Shown piece by piece: positions 35,334 to 44,169 of a DNA stretch of 64,000 nt. This DNA is from Bradyrhizobium sp. CB1015 (GTDB lineage Bacteria > Pseudomonadota > Alphaproteobacteria > Rhizobiales > Xanthobacteraceae). The stretch's first letter is position 1; each line of letters begins with the position of its first letter. A program made the translations under genes and the position numbers. The notes beneath the pieces were generated by a model, which saw only the letters and a program-made list of their open reading frames with translations, had not been told where the DNA came from and searched no databases. The stretch covers positions 6,758,001 through 6,822,000 of the forward strand of contig NZ_CP104174.1 of NCBI RefSeq assembly GCF_025200925.1, read 5' to 3'.

Positions 35334-36068
35334 TTAGCCGTGGCTCTCGGGTAAAAATATCCCGAATGTTTCCAGCATGCCCTGGCGGACATTGGTGAGA
35401 TGCTGGATCATCGCTTGCCGCGCCACCACTGCGTCTCGCTTGATGATGGCATCAACAATTGCGAGGTGTTCACGACACGCGGGCAACAGCCGTTCGGGAC
35501 GCCGCTCCACATTGCACATCCTGATCTTGCGGCGGGTCTCTCCGATCAGGGTGGCGAGAGAGCGGTTGCCGCAATGATCGGCGATCTGGTCGTGAATCTC
35601 GTCATCCAGCGTCCAGTGCTTGGTCTTGGTGATCACGGCTGTGGACAGGATCTTCTCCAGGCTGGCCTTGATCGGCTGCAGGACATCGAGGCCGATACGG
35701 GTTGCAGCAAGCGAGGCCGCCTCGCTTTCGAGAATGAGTCGTAGATGAATTAATTCGAGCAACTCGGCGATACCGATATTGCGCACGATTACCGAGCCAT
35801 TCGAAAGCTGTTCCAGCCTGCCCTCGCCCAGCAGACGGCTGATTCCGGCACGTAGCGGAGTACGCGACACCTTAAGGCGCAGCGCAAGCCGGCGCTCTTC
35901 GATGACCTCGCCCGGTCCAAGTTGCCGCGATTCAATCAGATCCAGGAGCTTTCGATAGGTCGCCTCGGTCACGCTGCCGTTCGGCCGAGAGGGCTTCGGT
36001 GCCTCTGCTGCCGTTGCGCGCGAAGAGGTTGTCGCGGATAAGCGTTTGCGCGCAGTCGATTTGGTCAC
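35334..36068 (-). CDS. GntR-family transcriptional regulator (FCD domain)
   Basis: 244 residues from a GTG with GAGG 7 nt upstream. A basic, disordered N-terminus (TKSTARKRLSATTSSRA), winged helix TYRKLLDLIESRQLGPGEVI, EERRLALRLKVSRTPLRAGI, SRLLGEGRLEQLSNGSVIVR, then an all-helical FCD effector domain (LRLILESEAASLAATRIG; metal-site type residues D-x-x-x-H and H in DDEIHDQIADHCGN). Likely represses the downstream operon until a small carboxylate or pathway metabolite binds. Confidence 0.88.
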   Translation of the reverse strand: MTKSTARKRLSATTSSRATAAEAPKPSRPNGSVTEATYRKLLDLIESRQLGPGEVIEERRLALRLKVSRTPLRAGISRLLGEGRLEQLSNGSVIVRNIGIAELLELIHLRLILESEAASLAATRIGLDVLQPIKASLEKILSTAVITKTKHWTLDDEIHDQIADHCGNRSLATLIGETRRKIRMCNVERRPERLLPACREHLAIVDAIIKRDAVVARQAMIQHLTNVRQGMLETFGIFLPESHG

Positions 36069-36648
36069 GTTCGATCCTCGGGCCGCCGTTCGCCAGTAGC
36101 AGTTGATAATCGTGCTACCGCGGCTTGTCGAGATACCTCGCACCGGACAAATCCGGCATCGAGCAGGCGAGGACGTGCCACAAGGCACCTTATCGCCGCA
36201 CCGCGGCATAAGCCGGGTGTATTCTATTGGGATACCGATGGTTTTTTTCGACCCTCGACGTCGGCCGAATCGACGCGCGGCAGCGCCGCCCGACCATGTG
36301 CGCAACATCGGAGAAGATCGTAGTTTGGGGTGGAAAATCGTGGCCGTGGGAGCAGAATGCCCGACCGGAACAATCCGGGGTCCTGGTTTTGCAGCAAGCG
36401 TTACCCTGCTGCGACAGCCAGAGTAGATCGTTCGTTCTGCTCACCCTAACAGCCGACCCCACGACGAGCACGTGGTCGACCTGCCATCTGATCTGGCCGC
36501 TGTATCGAACAGGGCAACGACCCAGAAGCAAGGGAAGGCTTGCGCAGCAATCTGGCCGTGCGACGTCCGACCACAAAAAAACGTCGCACGGAACGCATTT
36601 TGTTCAGGAGCCTAAATGAAAAAAACCTGCATCAGCAGGGCTTTGGAA
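36069..36648. other. Upstream region of the GntR gene; no gene supported
   Basis: Contains a possible second operator TTGGGATACC at 36227-36236. Open frames here are shadows or unsupported. Ends at the tRNA-Lys repeat. Confidence 0.45.
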
Positions 36649-36693
36649 TGGTGGGCGCACCAGGGCTCGAACCTGGGACCCGCTGATTAAGAG
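36649..36693 (-). repeat. attachment site of the tRNA-Lys island (distal end, tRNA 3' fragment)
   Basis: A 45-bp perfect direct copy of 57219-57263: from the CCA end through acceptor, T-arm and variable loop to the anticodon loop CTCTTAA. Sequence diverges immediately after. This is the standard outcome of tyrosine-recombinase integration into a tRNA gene. Confidence 0.9.
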
Positions 36694-37284
36694 ACACGCT
36701 ATGGCCCTTGATTCTTCAAGACAATTTTTCCAACTGGGCCAAAATCCATCATTAGAGATCAATGACTTACAATGAGAAATCCAACTGCAAAGTTCGTCGT
36801 GTTTGGCGGATCGACATATTCGAAATATCGGGGGTTCGAGTCACTGGAGCGCTACCGCCTTTACCCACACCAATCAAGCCTGCGATATCTCATCCAGTCC
36901 TTCGCATAGGGCAGTTCGTGAGCCGGTGGGGCGAGTGCAGATTTACCCTCACAATGGCGAAAGTTGGAAAGACTTCCAGCTGCAAGTCAGGCGAAAGCGG
37001 CCTCTGTCGTGGAAAATCGAAGACGGCCTGTGGTCGGTGCCGAGATCGTACCGTAGGCGCTGGTGCCCCTCGTCGGCTTCCTTTTGACCTGGACTGCAGG
37101 TTCAAATCGCGGAGGCGCAACCACGGTTTAATTGATTGGGCAGCCGGATGCGATGGAGAGGCAGTCCGCAGAAGTGTCAGTCAATCCCCGATGTACAAGC
37201 GCTTTTTCATCTCAGCAGGAGGCAACCTACGGCGCAGGGGACCCTACGATTTGAATGTTAGTGGGCGCTCGAGACCGACCCGAT
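36694..37284. other. Island end region without a supported gene
   Basis: No convincing coding frame. Near 37100-37125 the plus strand reads CAGGTTCAAATC and GGCGCAACCA, reminiscent of a tRNA 3' end with a deletion. Confidence 0.4.
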
Positions 37285-37860
37285 CTACGGACTTTCGAAA
37301 CGCGCAACGGTCCCTGCAGCACCCTTCGCATGTCCTTTCAGCTCGCGGAGGAGCTCTTCCCGCGTGAGTCCCGGAGCAAGCGCGGAACGGTCGAGATCCG
37401 TTGCAATCAGGGTGATGACGTAGTGATGCTGCCCGGTGCCGCGGGCGGGACACGGCCCTAAATAGACGGTGGTCCCCAGAGTATTCTTACCCCCTACAAA
37501 CTTGTCAGAGGCAGAGCCGAGCTCACCTTCCGCGAAGCCGGTCAACGAGGGCTCGATGCCGTACACGACCAGGTGCGACACGCCGAGACCGTTCATGCCC
37601 TGCTGGTCGTCCATCAGGGCCACAAGGCTTTTTGTTCCAGCCGGGACGCCAGACCAGCTCAGCGGTGGTGAGACGTTGTCGCCGATGCAGCTTGGAACAT
37701 TGGGGTTCTTCCCCGCATTTTTCGTCTGAAGTTTGCCGTTGTCGTCGAACGCCGGCGACCTGAGCTCAAACAGCTCCTGGGCGAGGACCGAATCGACCCA
37801 CGCCAGGCAAAGAATGGCGGTCGCGAATTTCGCCAAGGTAGTCTTCGCAAAGCTAGTCAA
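37285..37860 (-). CDS. Secreted YbhB/YbcL (PEBP, Raf-kinase-inhibitor-like) protein
   Basis: 191 residues from a TTG with GGGAG 7 nt upstream; signal peptide TSFAKTTLAKFATAILCLAW then VDSVLAQ. Mature motifs: SPAFDDNGKL, CIGDNVSPPLSWSGVPAGTK (D-x-SPPL-x-W), LVALMDDQQG, GVSHLVVYGI, YLGPCPARGTGQHHYVITLI (GP-x-P-x-G-x-GxHxY), all diagnostic of PEBP proteins. Periplasmic; ligand and role unknown. Confidence 0.85.
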   Translation of the reverse strand: MTSFAKTTLAKFATAILCLAWVDSVLAQELFELRSPAFDDNGKLQTKNAGKNPNVPSCIGDNVSPPLSWSGVPAGTKSLVALMDDQQGMNGLGVSHLVVYGIEPSLTGFAEGELGSASDKFVGGKNTLGTTVYLGPCPARGTGQHHYVITLIATDLDRSALAPGLTREELLRELKGHAKGAAGTVARFESP

Positions 37861-37968
37861 GGTGCTCTCCCTTCCATCCGCACTTGGCAGGCCGCTTTCC
37901 GCGCAATGCGCGAGCAAGCTCTTAGGGCCGGCGACAGAGTTGCTCTGAGAATTCGAACCAAAACCGAC

Positions 37969-39303
37969 TCACTCCAACGCTTTTCGCGAATTTTCGGGTG
38001 CCAGGAACACGCCGAGCAGGGCTAGACACGCGATCACCTCGAAGTACAGGATCACCGGTGTGAAGCTCGTGCTTGAGCCCATCAGCGCGGTCCCGATCAG
38101 AGGCGCCAGTCCGCCTCCAAGCACAATCCCGAGCTGCTTTCCCAGCGAGCTGCCGCTGACCCGAACCCTGGTCGGGAACAGCTCTGCCGTGAATGCCGCC
38201 TCTGGCGCGAACATCAACGCATGGACCAGGCCGAGCGACACCACGAAGCCTGCCATGATCGCCAGCGGTTCTTTGGTCAGCAATATCTGGAAGAAGATCG
38301 GATACCACACGGCGGCGACCACGATGCCGAGAATGATGAACGGCCGGCGGCCGAGCTTGTCGCTGAACCCGGCGATCAACGGAACGGCGCACATCTCCAG
38401 GATATTGGCGACCGTCACGCCCAACGTGATCGACGATTGGGGCATGCCGAGGGTTTTGACGGCATAGCCGAGCACGAAAACCGTGCTCATATAATTGAAC
38501 GAGCTGTGCACCATATTGACGAGGCATGCCAGAAGGACCGGCTTCTTCCAGGACCTGAGTATCGTCAGTAGAGGAGTCCGGTCGTCCTCCGCTTTGGCCC
38601 GGGTGGCGAGAAACAGCGCCGATTCATCCACCTGAGCGCGCACATAGGTGCCGATCAGAACCAGAGCCAGGCTCAAGGCGAACGGCACCCGCCAGACCCA
38701 GTTCGCAAATTCCTCCCGCGAATAAATGAATCCGAGAAGAGCGATGAGGCCAGAGGCCGCAACGACGCCGACGGGACCCGAGGCATTGATCCAGGATGCG
38801 AAGAAGCCGCGCCGCGCAGACGGCGCGTTCTCGAGCGTCAGAGACACCGCATTCATGTATTCGCCGCCGAACGCGAAGCCCTGGACGAAGCGAAGAACCA
38901 CAAGTCCGATTGGCGCCAGGAGCCCGATTGAATCGTAGCTCGGCAGGCAACCGATGAGAAAGCTGGCGATGCCCATCAGCAGGAACGTCATCATCAGCAT
39001 CGCCTTGCGGCCGACGCGATCTCCATAATGGCCGAAGACAATTCCTCCGAGCGGACGCGCGATAAAGCCGACGGCAAACGTCGCATAGACGGCCATCGTG
39101 CTCGCGACGGAGTCCATTTTGGGGAAAAAGAAGCGGTCGAAGACGATGGGAGCCGTGAACGCGTATACGAAGAAGTCATAGTGTTCGATAGCCGAGCCAA
39201 GCGACGAGGCGATCGCCAGTCGCCTGAAGGCCGGCGACGATTTGGTCGGCAACGACGTCTCGATCACGCTTCCCTGGTCTACCGCCGTCATGTTTCCCTC
39301 CAT
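37969..39303 (-). CDS. MFS transporter, metabolite:H+ symporter type
   Basis: 444 residues with 12 predicted helices. SSLGSAIEHYDFFVYAFTAP at the first helix, FIARPLGGIVFGHYGDRVGR (loop 2-3 motif with GDRVGRK), GFAFGGEYMNAVSLTLENAP, and AFTAELFPTRVRVSGSSLGK are typical of the KgtP/ShiA/ProP group, which import carboxylates by proton symport across the inner membrane. Likely carrier for the substrate of the downstream enzymes 39463-42341 (all minus strand). Confidence 0.9.
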   Translation of the reverse strand: MEGNMTAVDQGSVIETSLPTKSSPAFRRLAIASSLGSAIEHYDFFVYAFTAPIVFDRFFFPKMDSVASTMAVYATFAVGFIARPLGGIVFGHYGDRVGRKAMLMMTFLLMGIASFLIGCLPSYDSIGLLAPIGLVVLRFVQGFAFGGEYMNAVSLTLENAPSARRGFFASWINASGPVGVVAASGLIALLGFIYSREEFANWVWRVPFALSLALVLIGTYVRAQVDESALFLATRAKAEDDRTPLLTILRSWKKPVLLACLVNMVHSSFNYMSTVFVLGYAVKTLGMPQSSITLGVTVANILEMCAVPLIAGFSDKLGRRPFIILGIVVAAVWYPIFFQILLTKEPLAIMAGFVVSLGLVHALMFAPEAAFTAELFPTRVRVSGSSLGKQLGIVLGGGLAPLIGTALMGSSTSFTPVILYFEVIACLALLGVFLAPENSRKALE

Positions 39304-39360
39304 TTGTCGCTTCCCCGCGGCGTCGATTTCTGCTGTTCGACTGCCGCCCAGTATCGTCCT

Positions 39361-39463
39361 GCTAAAGCGCGATGAGATCGGGTTAAATCGTCATCGCGCT
39401 TTAGCTCTATGTTTGAGCATGATCTTTTCGGAAAACCGCTTCACACTTTTCCGGATCATGCTC
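39361..39463. repeat. Dispersed palindromic element (two hairpins)
   Basis: Hairpin 1: GCTAAAGCGCGATGA at 39361-39375 is the exact inverse of 39391-39405 (15-bp stem). Hairpin 2: GAGCATGATC at 39415-39424 is the inverse of 39454-39463, with TTTTCGGAAAA inside. Sequences of this kind are scattered through Bradyrhizobium genomes. Its last base touches the stop codon of the SDR gene at 39463. Confidence 0.8.
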
Positions 39464-40230
39464 TAGGCACCCACCATCGCAAGCCCGCCATTGCAGAGCA
39501 GGAATTGTCCGGTCATGTGCCGCGAATCGTCGCCTGCCAAGAATAGCGTTGGGCCGACCATGTCTTCCGGCGTCGCGATCCGGCCGAGCGGCGTCTGCTT
39601 CAGGATCTCGTCGCGGCGGCCGTTCTTCCAGTCGTGCCGGTTCTTCAGCGCCTCGGTCTCCATGAAGGCCGCGCCCAGCGTGTTCACCCGCACCTTTGGT
39701 GCCAGCGCGCGCGCATATGATTTGGTCAGGCCGATCACGCCGTACTTGGCCGCGGCGTACTGCGGCGCGCGCGGGCTTCCTGCGATCACCACTTGAGACC
39801 CGATATTGACGATCACCCCGCCCGCTCCGTCCAGCATTCGCGAGCCGACTTCATGGATCATGAACATCGTACCCTTGATGTCGACAGCGAGCGTGTGATC
39901 GATCACCTTCTCGTCGAACTGGCGCCACGACACCTGGTCGAGCGCCATGTCCCCGACATTGTTGACGAGAATATCGAGGCCGCCCAGGGCTTCGAAGGAG
40001 GTTTTCGTGATGTGCAGGACGTCTGCATGGCTGGAGATGTCACCCCTGACTGTCGCGGCCTTTTGCCCCAAAGCGCGAACTTCGCCGGCAACCTCCTCCG
40101 CACCCGCGGCCGAGCTGTTGTAGTGCACGACAACGTCAGCACCTTCCCGAGCGAAAGCCAGCGCCAGGGCGCGGCCGAACCCCCGACCCGCGCCGGTCAC
40201 CAGGACTTTCTTTTCAGCGAATTTCTTCAT
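39463..40230 (-). CDS. Short-chain dehydrogenase/reductase
   Basis: 255 residues from MKKFAEKKVLVTGAGRGFGR. TGAGRGFG cofactor loop, VVVHYNSS after beta 2, NNVGDM, catalytic Ser in NIGSQVV, YAAAKYG, and MTGQFLLCNGG. Likely an oxidoreductase in the operon with the HMGL-like and FAH genes. Start: the ATG at 40230; a TTG four codons upstream is possible. Confidence 0.88.
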   Translation of the reverse strand: MKKFAEKKVLVTGAGRGFGRALALAFAREGADVVVHYNSSAAGAEEVAGEVRALGQKAATVRGDISSHADVLHITKTSFEALGGLDILVNNVGDMALDQVSWRQFDEKVIDHTLAVDIKGTMFMIHEVGSRMLDGAGGVIVNIGSQVVIAGSPRAPQYAAAKYGVIGLTKSYARALAPKVRVNTLGAAFMETEALKNRHDWKNGRRDEILKQTPLGRIATPEDMVGPTLFLAGDDSRHMTGQFLLCNGGLAMVGA

Positions 40231-40258
40231 CGGCGTGTCCAATCAAGATTGAGCGCGG

Positions 40259-41434
40259 TCACGAGACCTGCCGGGCGAGCTCTAGGAATTCCGCATCGCT
40301 GACCAGCCGCTGCTTCGCCATGGCGAGTTTCTTCACTTCCGCCAGAAGCCTGGCGTGAGCTCCTGGGGGAGTTTCGATGCCAAGCTCCCTGCACTTGATG
40401 GCAATCGAGGCAGCGCCGCTCTTCTTCCCGAGCACGATGCCTCGCGACGTATTCAAGAGCTCAGACGAATAGGGCTCGATCGCCTGCGGAATGTGAAACT
40501 GTGCCGCGACCGCACCGGTTTCGCGGATAAACAGGTTGCGGCCGACGGCCGCCTTCCACGGCTCGAGCTCATACGAGGCGATCTGGCGCAAGCGCTTCGA
40601 TGCATCGCGCACGCGCGCGAGATCAATGCCCGTCTGGATTCCGTAGAGCAGCTCCAGGGTCAGCGCGATCTCGGGCAGATTGGCGTTGCCTGCTCTCTCG
40701 CCGATGCCGTCGATGGTGCCGTGGATCCAGGACGCGCCGGCGTTGATCGCCGCAACCGCGCAGGCAGTCGCGAGGCCGAAATCGTTGTGGCCATGAAAAT
40801 GGACCGGAACGGTCCCGGCCCACGACTTTACACGGCGGACCAGAAAGTCCACGGCTTCCGGACAGGCGACGCCAAGGGTGTCGACGATCGCCAGCTCCCT
40901 CGCGCCGGCCTCGATCGCCGTCTTATAGGCGGTCTCGAAGAACTCCAGATCCGCGCGCGTCGAGTCGACACCGAAAAACGCAACATTTAGGTCGTTCGTT
41001 GCACCGAAGGCGACCGCATCTTTGATGCGCTTGAGCACGGTCTCGCGCGCAACCTCGAGCGCGCCGAGCTTCGCGTCGGAAATCGGAGCCTCGATCACCA
41101 GATGCTTCAGCCCGAGCTCGGCGACCGCGGCGACATCCTCGATGATCGCGCGCGCAAAGCCCCAGAGCTCCGCTTTCAGGCCGGCGGCGGAAATTGCCTT
41201 AATGGCCTCCTTGTCCTCGTCGGACACGCGGGGGAAACCGGCCTCTATCCGTCCGACCCCGAGCCCGTCGATCAGCTTTGCGATCTCCAGCTTCTGCTCG
41301 ACGCCGAACACCACGCCGACCGCCTGCTCCCCGTCGCGCAGTGTCGTGTCATAGAAGCTCGCGGATGGCTTGGGCCTGCCGGCAAGAGCCGTTTCGTTCA
41401 GAGAGCCGGTCCATATCCTCGATCTATCAATCAT
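40259..41434 (-). CDS. HMGL-like acyltransferase/lyase related to isopropylmalate and homocitrate synthases
   Basis: 391 residues from MIDRSRIWTGSLNETAL. ASFYDTTLRDGEQAVGVVFG (metal-binding Asp in TLRDGEQ), GVGRIEAGFPRVSDEDKEAI, VPVHFHGHNDFGLATACAVA (HxH metal site), GTIDGIGERAGNANLPEIAL. It lacks the C-terminal regulatory domain of LeuA (contrast the 520-residue leuA at 59518) and ends with a homocitrate-synthase-like helical region. It condenses acetyl-CoA with a 2-oxoacid or does the reverse lyase reaction. Start is 10 bp from the FAH gene stop, so co-transcribed. Confidence 0.85.
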   Translation of the reverse strand: MIDRSRIWTGSLNETALAGRPKPSASFYDTTLRDGEQAVGVVFGVEQKLEIAKLIDGLGVGRIEAGFPRVSDEDKEAIKAISAAGLKAELWGFARAIIEDVAAVAELGLKHLVIEAPISDAKLGALEVARETVLKRIKDAVAFGATNDLNVAFFGVDSTRADLEFFETAYKTAIEAGARELAIVDTLGVACPEAVDFLVRRVKSWAGTVPVHFHGHNDFGLATACAVAAINAGASWIHGTIDGIGERAGNANLPEIALTLELLYGIQTGIDLARVRDASKRLRQIASYELEPWKAAVGRNLFIRETGAVAAQFHIPQAIEPYSSELLNTSRGIVLGKKSGAASIAIKCRELGIETPPGAHARLLAEVKKLAMAKQRLVSDAEFLELARQVS

Positions 41435-41444
41435 GACCTGCACC

Positions 41445-42341
41445 TCAGAACTTTTGGAATGCCGGGGCAGGCACGCCATGCCCCTCTTTCCAGGAAATCA
41501 CCCGGTTGCGGAGCATGCCGATCTTCTCGATCTCGGCTTCGATGACGTCGCCGGGCTTAAGATACCAGGCCTGCGGGTTGGCACTGAACGCGGCAACGCC
41601 GGAGACGGTGCCGGTGGTAAGGATGTCGCCCGCGGAAAAACCTGCCGGCGAAAACTTGGACAGCAATTGAGGCAGGGTCACCGACATGTGGCTGGTGTTC
41701 GACACCTGCCGCTTCTCGCCGTTGACGCGCAGTTCGATGTTCAGATTATAGGGGTCAGGTATCTCATCGGCGGTGACGATCCAGGGCCCAAACGGGCAGA
41801 ACGTGTCGATCGACTTGGAGAAGCTGAAATTCGCCGACTCCATCTCGCGCCGCTGGATGTCACGGGCGGTGATATCGTTGAAGATCACGTAGCCGCCGAT
41901 GTAGTCCTTGGCCTCGGCTTCGCTGAAATGTTTGCCGGACCTGCCGAGCACGACGCAGAGCTCGATTTCGTAGTCGAGTTCCTTGGTCAGATGCTCGGGG
42001 TAGATGATCGGATCGTCGGGCCCGATGATCGCATCGACGTTCTGGAAGAATACAATCCAGGGCTTGATCGCCGCCACCCAGTTGGACCGATCGCCTTCGT
42101 GTGCGTGCTCGGCGTAGTTGCCCGCGGTATGAAAGATCTTCTTTGGGATGATCGGCGCCTGAAGCTTGACATCTTTCAAGGCGAAACGGCGCGTCGTCTT
42201 GGCGCGCTGCCCAAATTCCTGAACCGGCGCCCCCATCTCGAACAACGCTCGCATATTAGGCACATTGAGGACGACCACCTCGTCCCCTTGCAAGGCGCCA
42301 ACGAGCTGCTCCTGCCCCACTTTGAATGTCGCAAGCTTCAT
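41445..42341 (-). CDS. Fumarylacetoacetate hydrolase (FAH) family protein
   Basis: 298 residues from MKLATFKVGQEQLVGALQGD (GGAG 9 nt upstream). PIIPKKIFHTAGNYAEHAHE, DDPIIYPEHLTKELDYEIEL (E-x-E metal ligands), GYVIFNDITARDIQRREM, MSVTLPQLLSKFSPAGFSAG, DILTTGTVSGVAAF: the FAH fold. The family hydrolyses or isomerises 2-oxo acids in aromatic catabolism. First enzyme gene of the minus-strand operon. Confidence 0.9.
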   Translation of the reverse strand: MKLATFKVGQEQLVGALQGDEVVVLNVPNMRALFEMGAPVQEFGQRAKTTRRFALKDVKLQAPIIPKKIFHTAGNYAEHAHEGDRSNWVAAIKPWIVFFQNVDAIIGPDDPIIYPEHLTKELDYEIELCVVLGRSGKHFSEAEAKDYIGGYVIFNDITARDIQRREMESANFSFSKSIDTFCPFGPWIVTADEIPDPYNLNIELRVNGEKRQVSNTSHMSVTLPQLLSKFSPAGFSAGDILTTGTVSGVAAFSANPQAWYLKPGDVIEAEIEKIGMLRNRVISWKEGHGVPAPAFQKF

Positions 42342-42507
42342 AACAACGATCTCCGCACGACCAAAACCGGCGGGCCAGATGTTCAAGATCGCGTGCGGGT
42401 CGGTATCCCGCGTGATCGACGATCTTGTTCTCCTCCCTTGGGAGAGACCGTAGCCAGCGGCTATCTATGCGTCCAATACGATCTTTTTCGCAAACCATGC
42501 ATTTCTG

Positions 42508-43497
42508 TTATGGAAAGCCAGAGCGGCGGCGCCTTCGGCCTTTTCCCCGACGCACCTCCGGACCTTGCTTTGGCACAATGAGTTCGTCTTTCGACACGCG
42601 GCGGAGGATCTCTACGAGCCGCGTGGCGATCGGCGACAACTTGTCATTCCGCCTCCACGTCATGCCGACGGGACGCTGGCTCCCCACACCTTTCAGCGGG
42701 ATCACCCGCAAACGACCGGCGGCCACCTCGACCTCGACCAAGCCGCGCGCCATCAGCGACACGCAGTCCGTACTCATGACGATGGCCTTGATGGCAAGGA
42801 TCGAGTTTGTGTTGATGCTGCGCGTTGGCCAGCCGAGAGCCGAGGCGGCGAACAGCCTTTCAATCTGCTGCCTGAACGCGCTGCCGCCTGCGGGCAGCAC
42901 CCAGCGCACGTCTTTCAGGTCGGAGAGCCGCACAAACGAACGTGTGCTGAGCGGATGGTCCACCCGCATGATCAGCCCCCAATCGGAGTAGAAAAGCTCT
43001 TCCTCCTCAAGCTCGGGATCGTTCGATCCGCTTCCGATCCGGCTGACAACGAGATCGAGATGGCCACGCCTGAGCATGTCGGCGATCTCGCTGTCGAGAC
43101 CTTCCGTCAAGGACACATGTACCTTCGGAGCTGCCTTCACAAGGATCTCGAGGGCACGCGGCACGATTCCGGCAGCTGTGATCGGCGTCACGCCAATCTT
43201 GACGGATCCCTCGAGGCCCAGCGTCCGCAGTCGGATGTCCTCACTGGCGCGCTCAAGCAGGGCTTCAAGCGCCTCAGCATGGAAGATCAGCGCCCTACCC
43301 ATCGCGTTGAGCTGCGCGCCCTGTCTGCCGCGTTCGAGCACCTTCGCGCCCACCTCCCGCTCCAGCAATGCGATACTGCGGGAGAGCCCGGGCTGCGAAA
43401 CGTTCATGGCTGCGGCGGCGGCACTGAAGGAGCGATGCTTTGCCACGCTCAGGAGATCGAGGAGACGACGAGGATCGATCTTGACGCGTGGCCCCAT
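42508..43497 (-). CDS. LysR-family transcriptional regulator
   Basis: 329 residues. N-terminal winged helix: LLDLLSVAKHRSFSAAAAAM, NVSQPGLSRSIALLEREVGA, LFERG-type turn VLERGRQGAQLNAMG. Effector domain from about residue 90 (GLEGSVKIGVTPITAAGIVP), ending in a basic tail (GKGRRRRRSG). Same strand as the operon, 166 bp upstream; probably activates it. Confidence 0.9.
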   Translation of the reverse strand: MGPRVKIDPRRLLDLLSVAKHRSFSAAAAAMNVSQPGLSRSIALLEREVGAKVLERGRQGAQLNAMGRALIFHAEALEALLERASEDIRLRTLGLEGSVKIGVTPITAAGIVPRALEILVKAAPKVHVSLTEGLDSEIADMLRRGHLDLVVSRIGSGSNDPELEEEELFYSDWGLIMRVDHPLSTRSFVRLSDLKDVRWVLPAGGSAFRQQIERLFAASALGWPTRSINTNSILAIKAIVMSTDCVSLMARGLVEVEVAAGRLRVIPLKGVGSQRPVGMTWRRNDKLSPIATRLVEILRRVSKDELIVPKQGPEVRRGKGRRRRRSGFP

Positions 43498-43600
43498 TTC
43501 CCTGCTCGCTGTCCGACGATTGATCTCCTATTATGGCACGGTTCTTCGCCTGGTACCGCCGCCTCCGCAGGTTGCCGATCAGGCCGGGGCGAGCTGGGTT

Positions 43601-44093
43601 TCAATCAGCGTTCGCAGCAGCCGGCGAGCCTGGATCCCTCCCGCATCCGCGGGCATGTTGACGCTCGACGGTCTGGCGAACAATTCGATCGATCTGCGCC
43701 TCCAGAATTTGCTTGTCCTCCTCGAATGCGGTGGTGATTTCGTTGAAGATGAGCCGGGTCGTTTCCGGCCAATGCACCTGGAAGTCCCTGGCGACACCCC
43801 AATAATAGTTGGTTGATACCGGCGTCTCTGGGGTCATCGCATTCATGATCCACATGCCGAGACCGCCCACCCTATTACCTTCCGGCGCTCCCGTTCCCGT
43901 CTTCGCAGAGCCAACATAGATATGGATGAAGGAAGGGGGGCAGGAATTCAATTATCTGCCATCGATCCACGCGATCGTCCTGCCTGAAGATCCCGCTTCT
44001 GACGTGCGTCGGCGGCGCCGCGCAATCAATCACCCAGCGCGTGACGCGAATACCATGCTCCGTCCATTCCGTCTTCACGGCGCCTTCTCTCAC
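43601..44093 (-). pseudogene. Rieske-type aromatic oxygenase alpha subunit, N-terminus missing and frameshifted
   Basis: Frame 1 gives VTRWVIDCAAPPTHVRSGIF, RQDDRVDRWQIIEFLPPF; after a run of six C near 43936 the match continues in another frame: HIYVGSAKTGTGAPEGNRVG, GMWIMNAMTPETPVSTNYYW, GVARDFQVHWPETTRLIFNE, FEEDKQILEAQ. This is the C-terminal catalytic region of VanA/DdmC-type Rieske oxygenases. The Rieske domain (CxH, CxxH) is absent. Fits an aromatic-catabolism history for the neighbouring operon. Confidence 0.8.
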
Positions 44094-44169
44094 ATCTGAT
44101 CTCGTGCACGGCTCATGACCCTCCCCTCCTCACGGCTACCTCACGCTGCCATAAAACCGGGGATCCTCT

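Noticed and set aside
36762..37367. 201-codon frame at the island's left end
   Set aside because: Poor composition, no ribosome site, overlaps the YbhB-like gene on the other strand.
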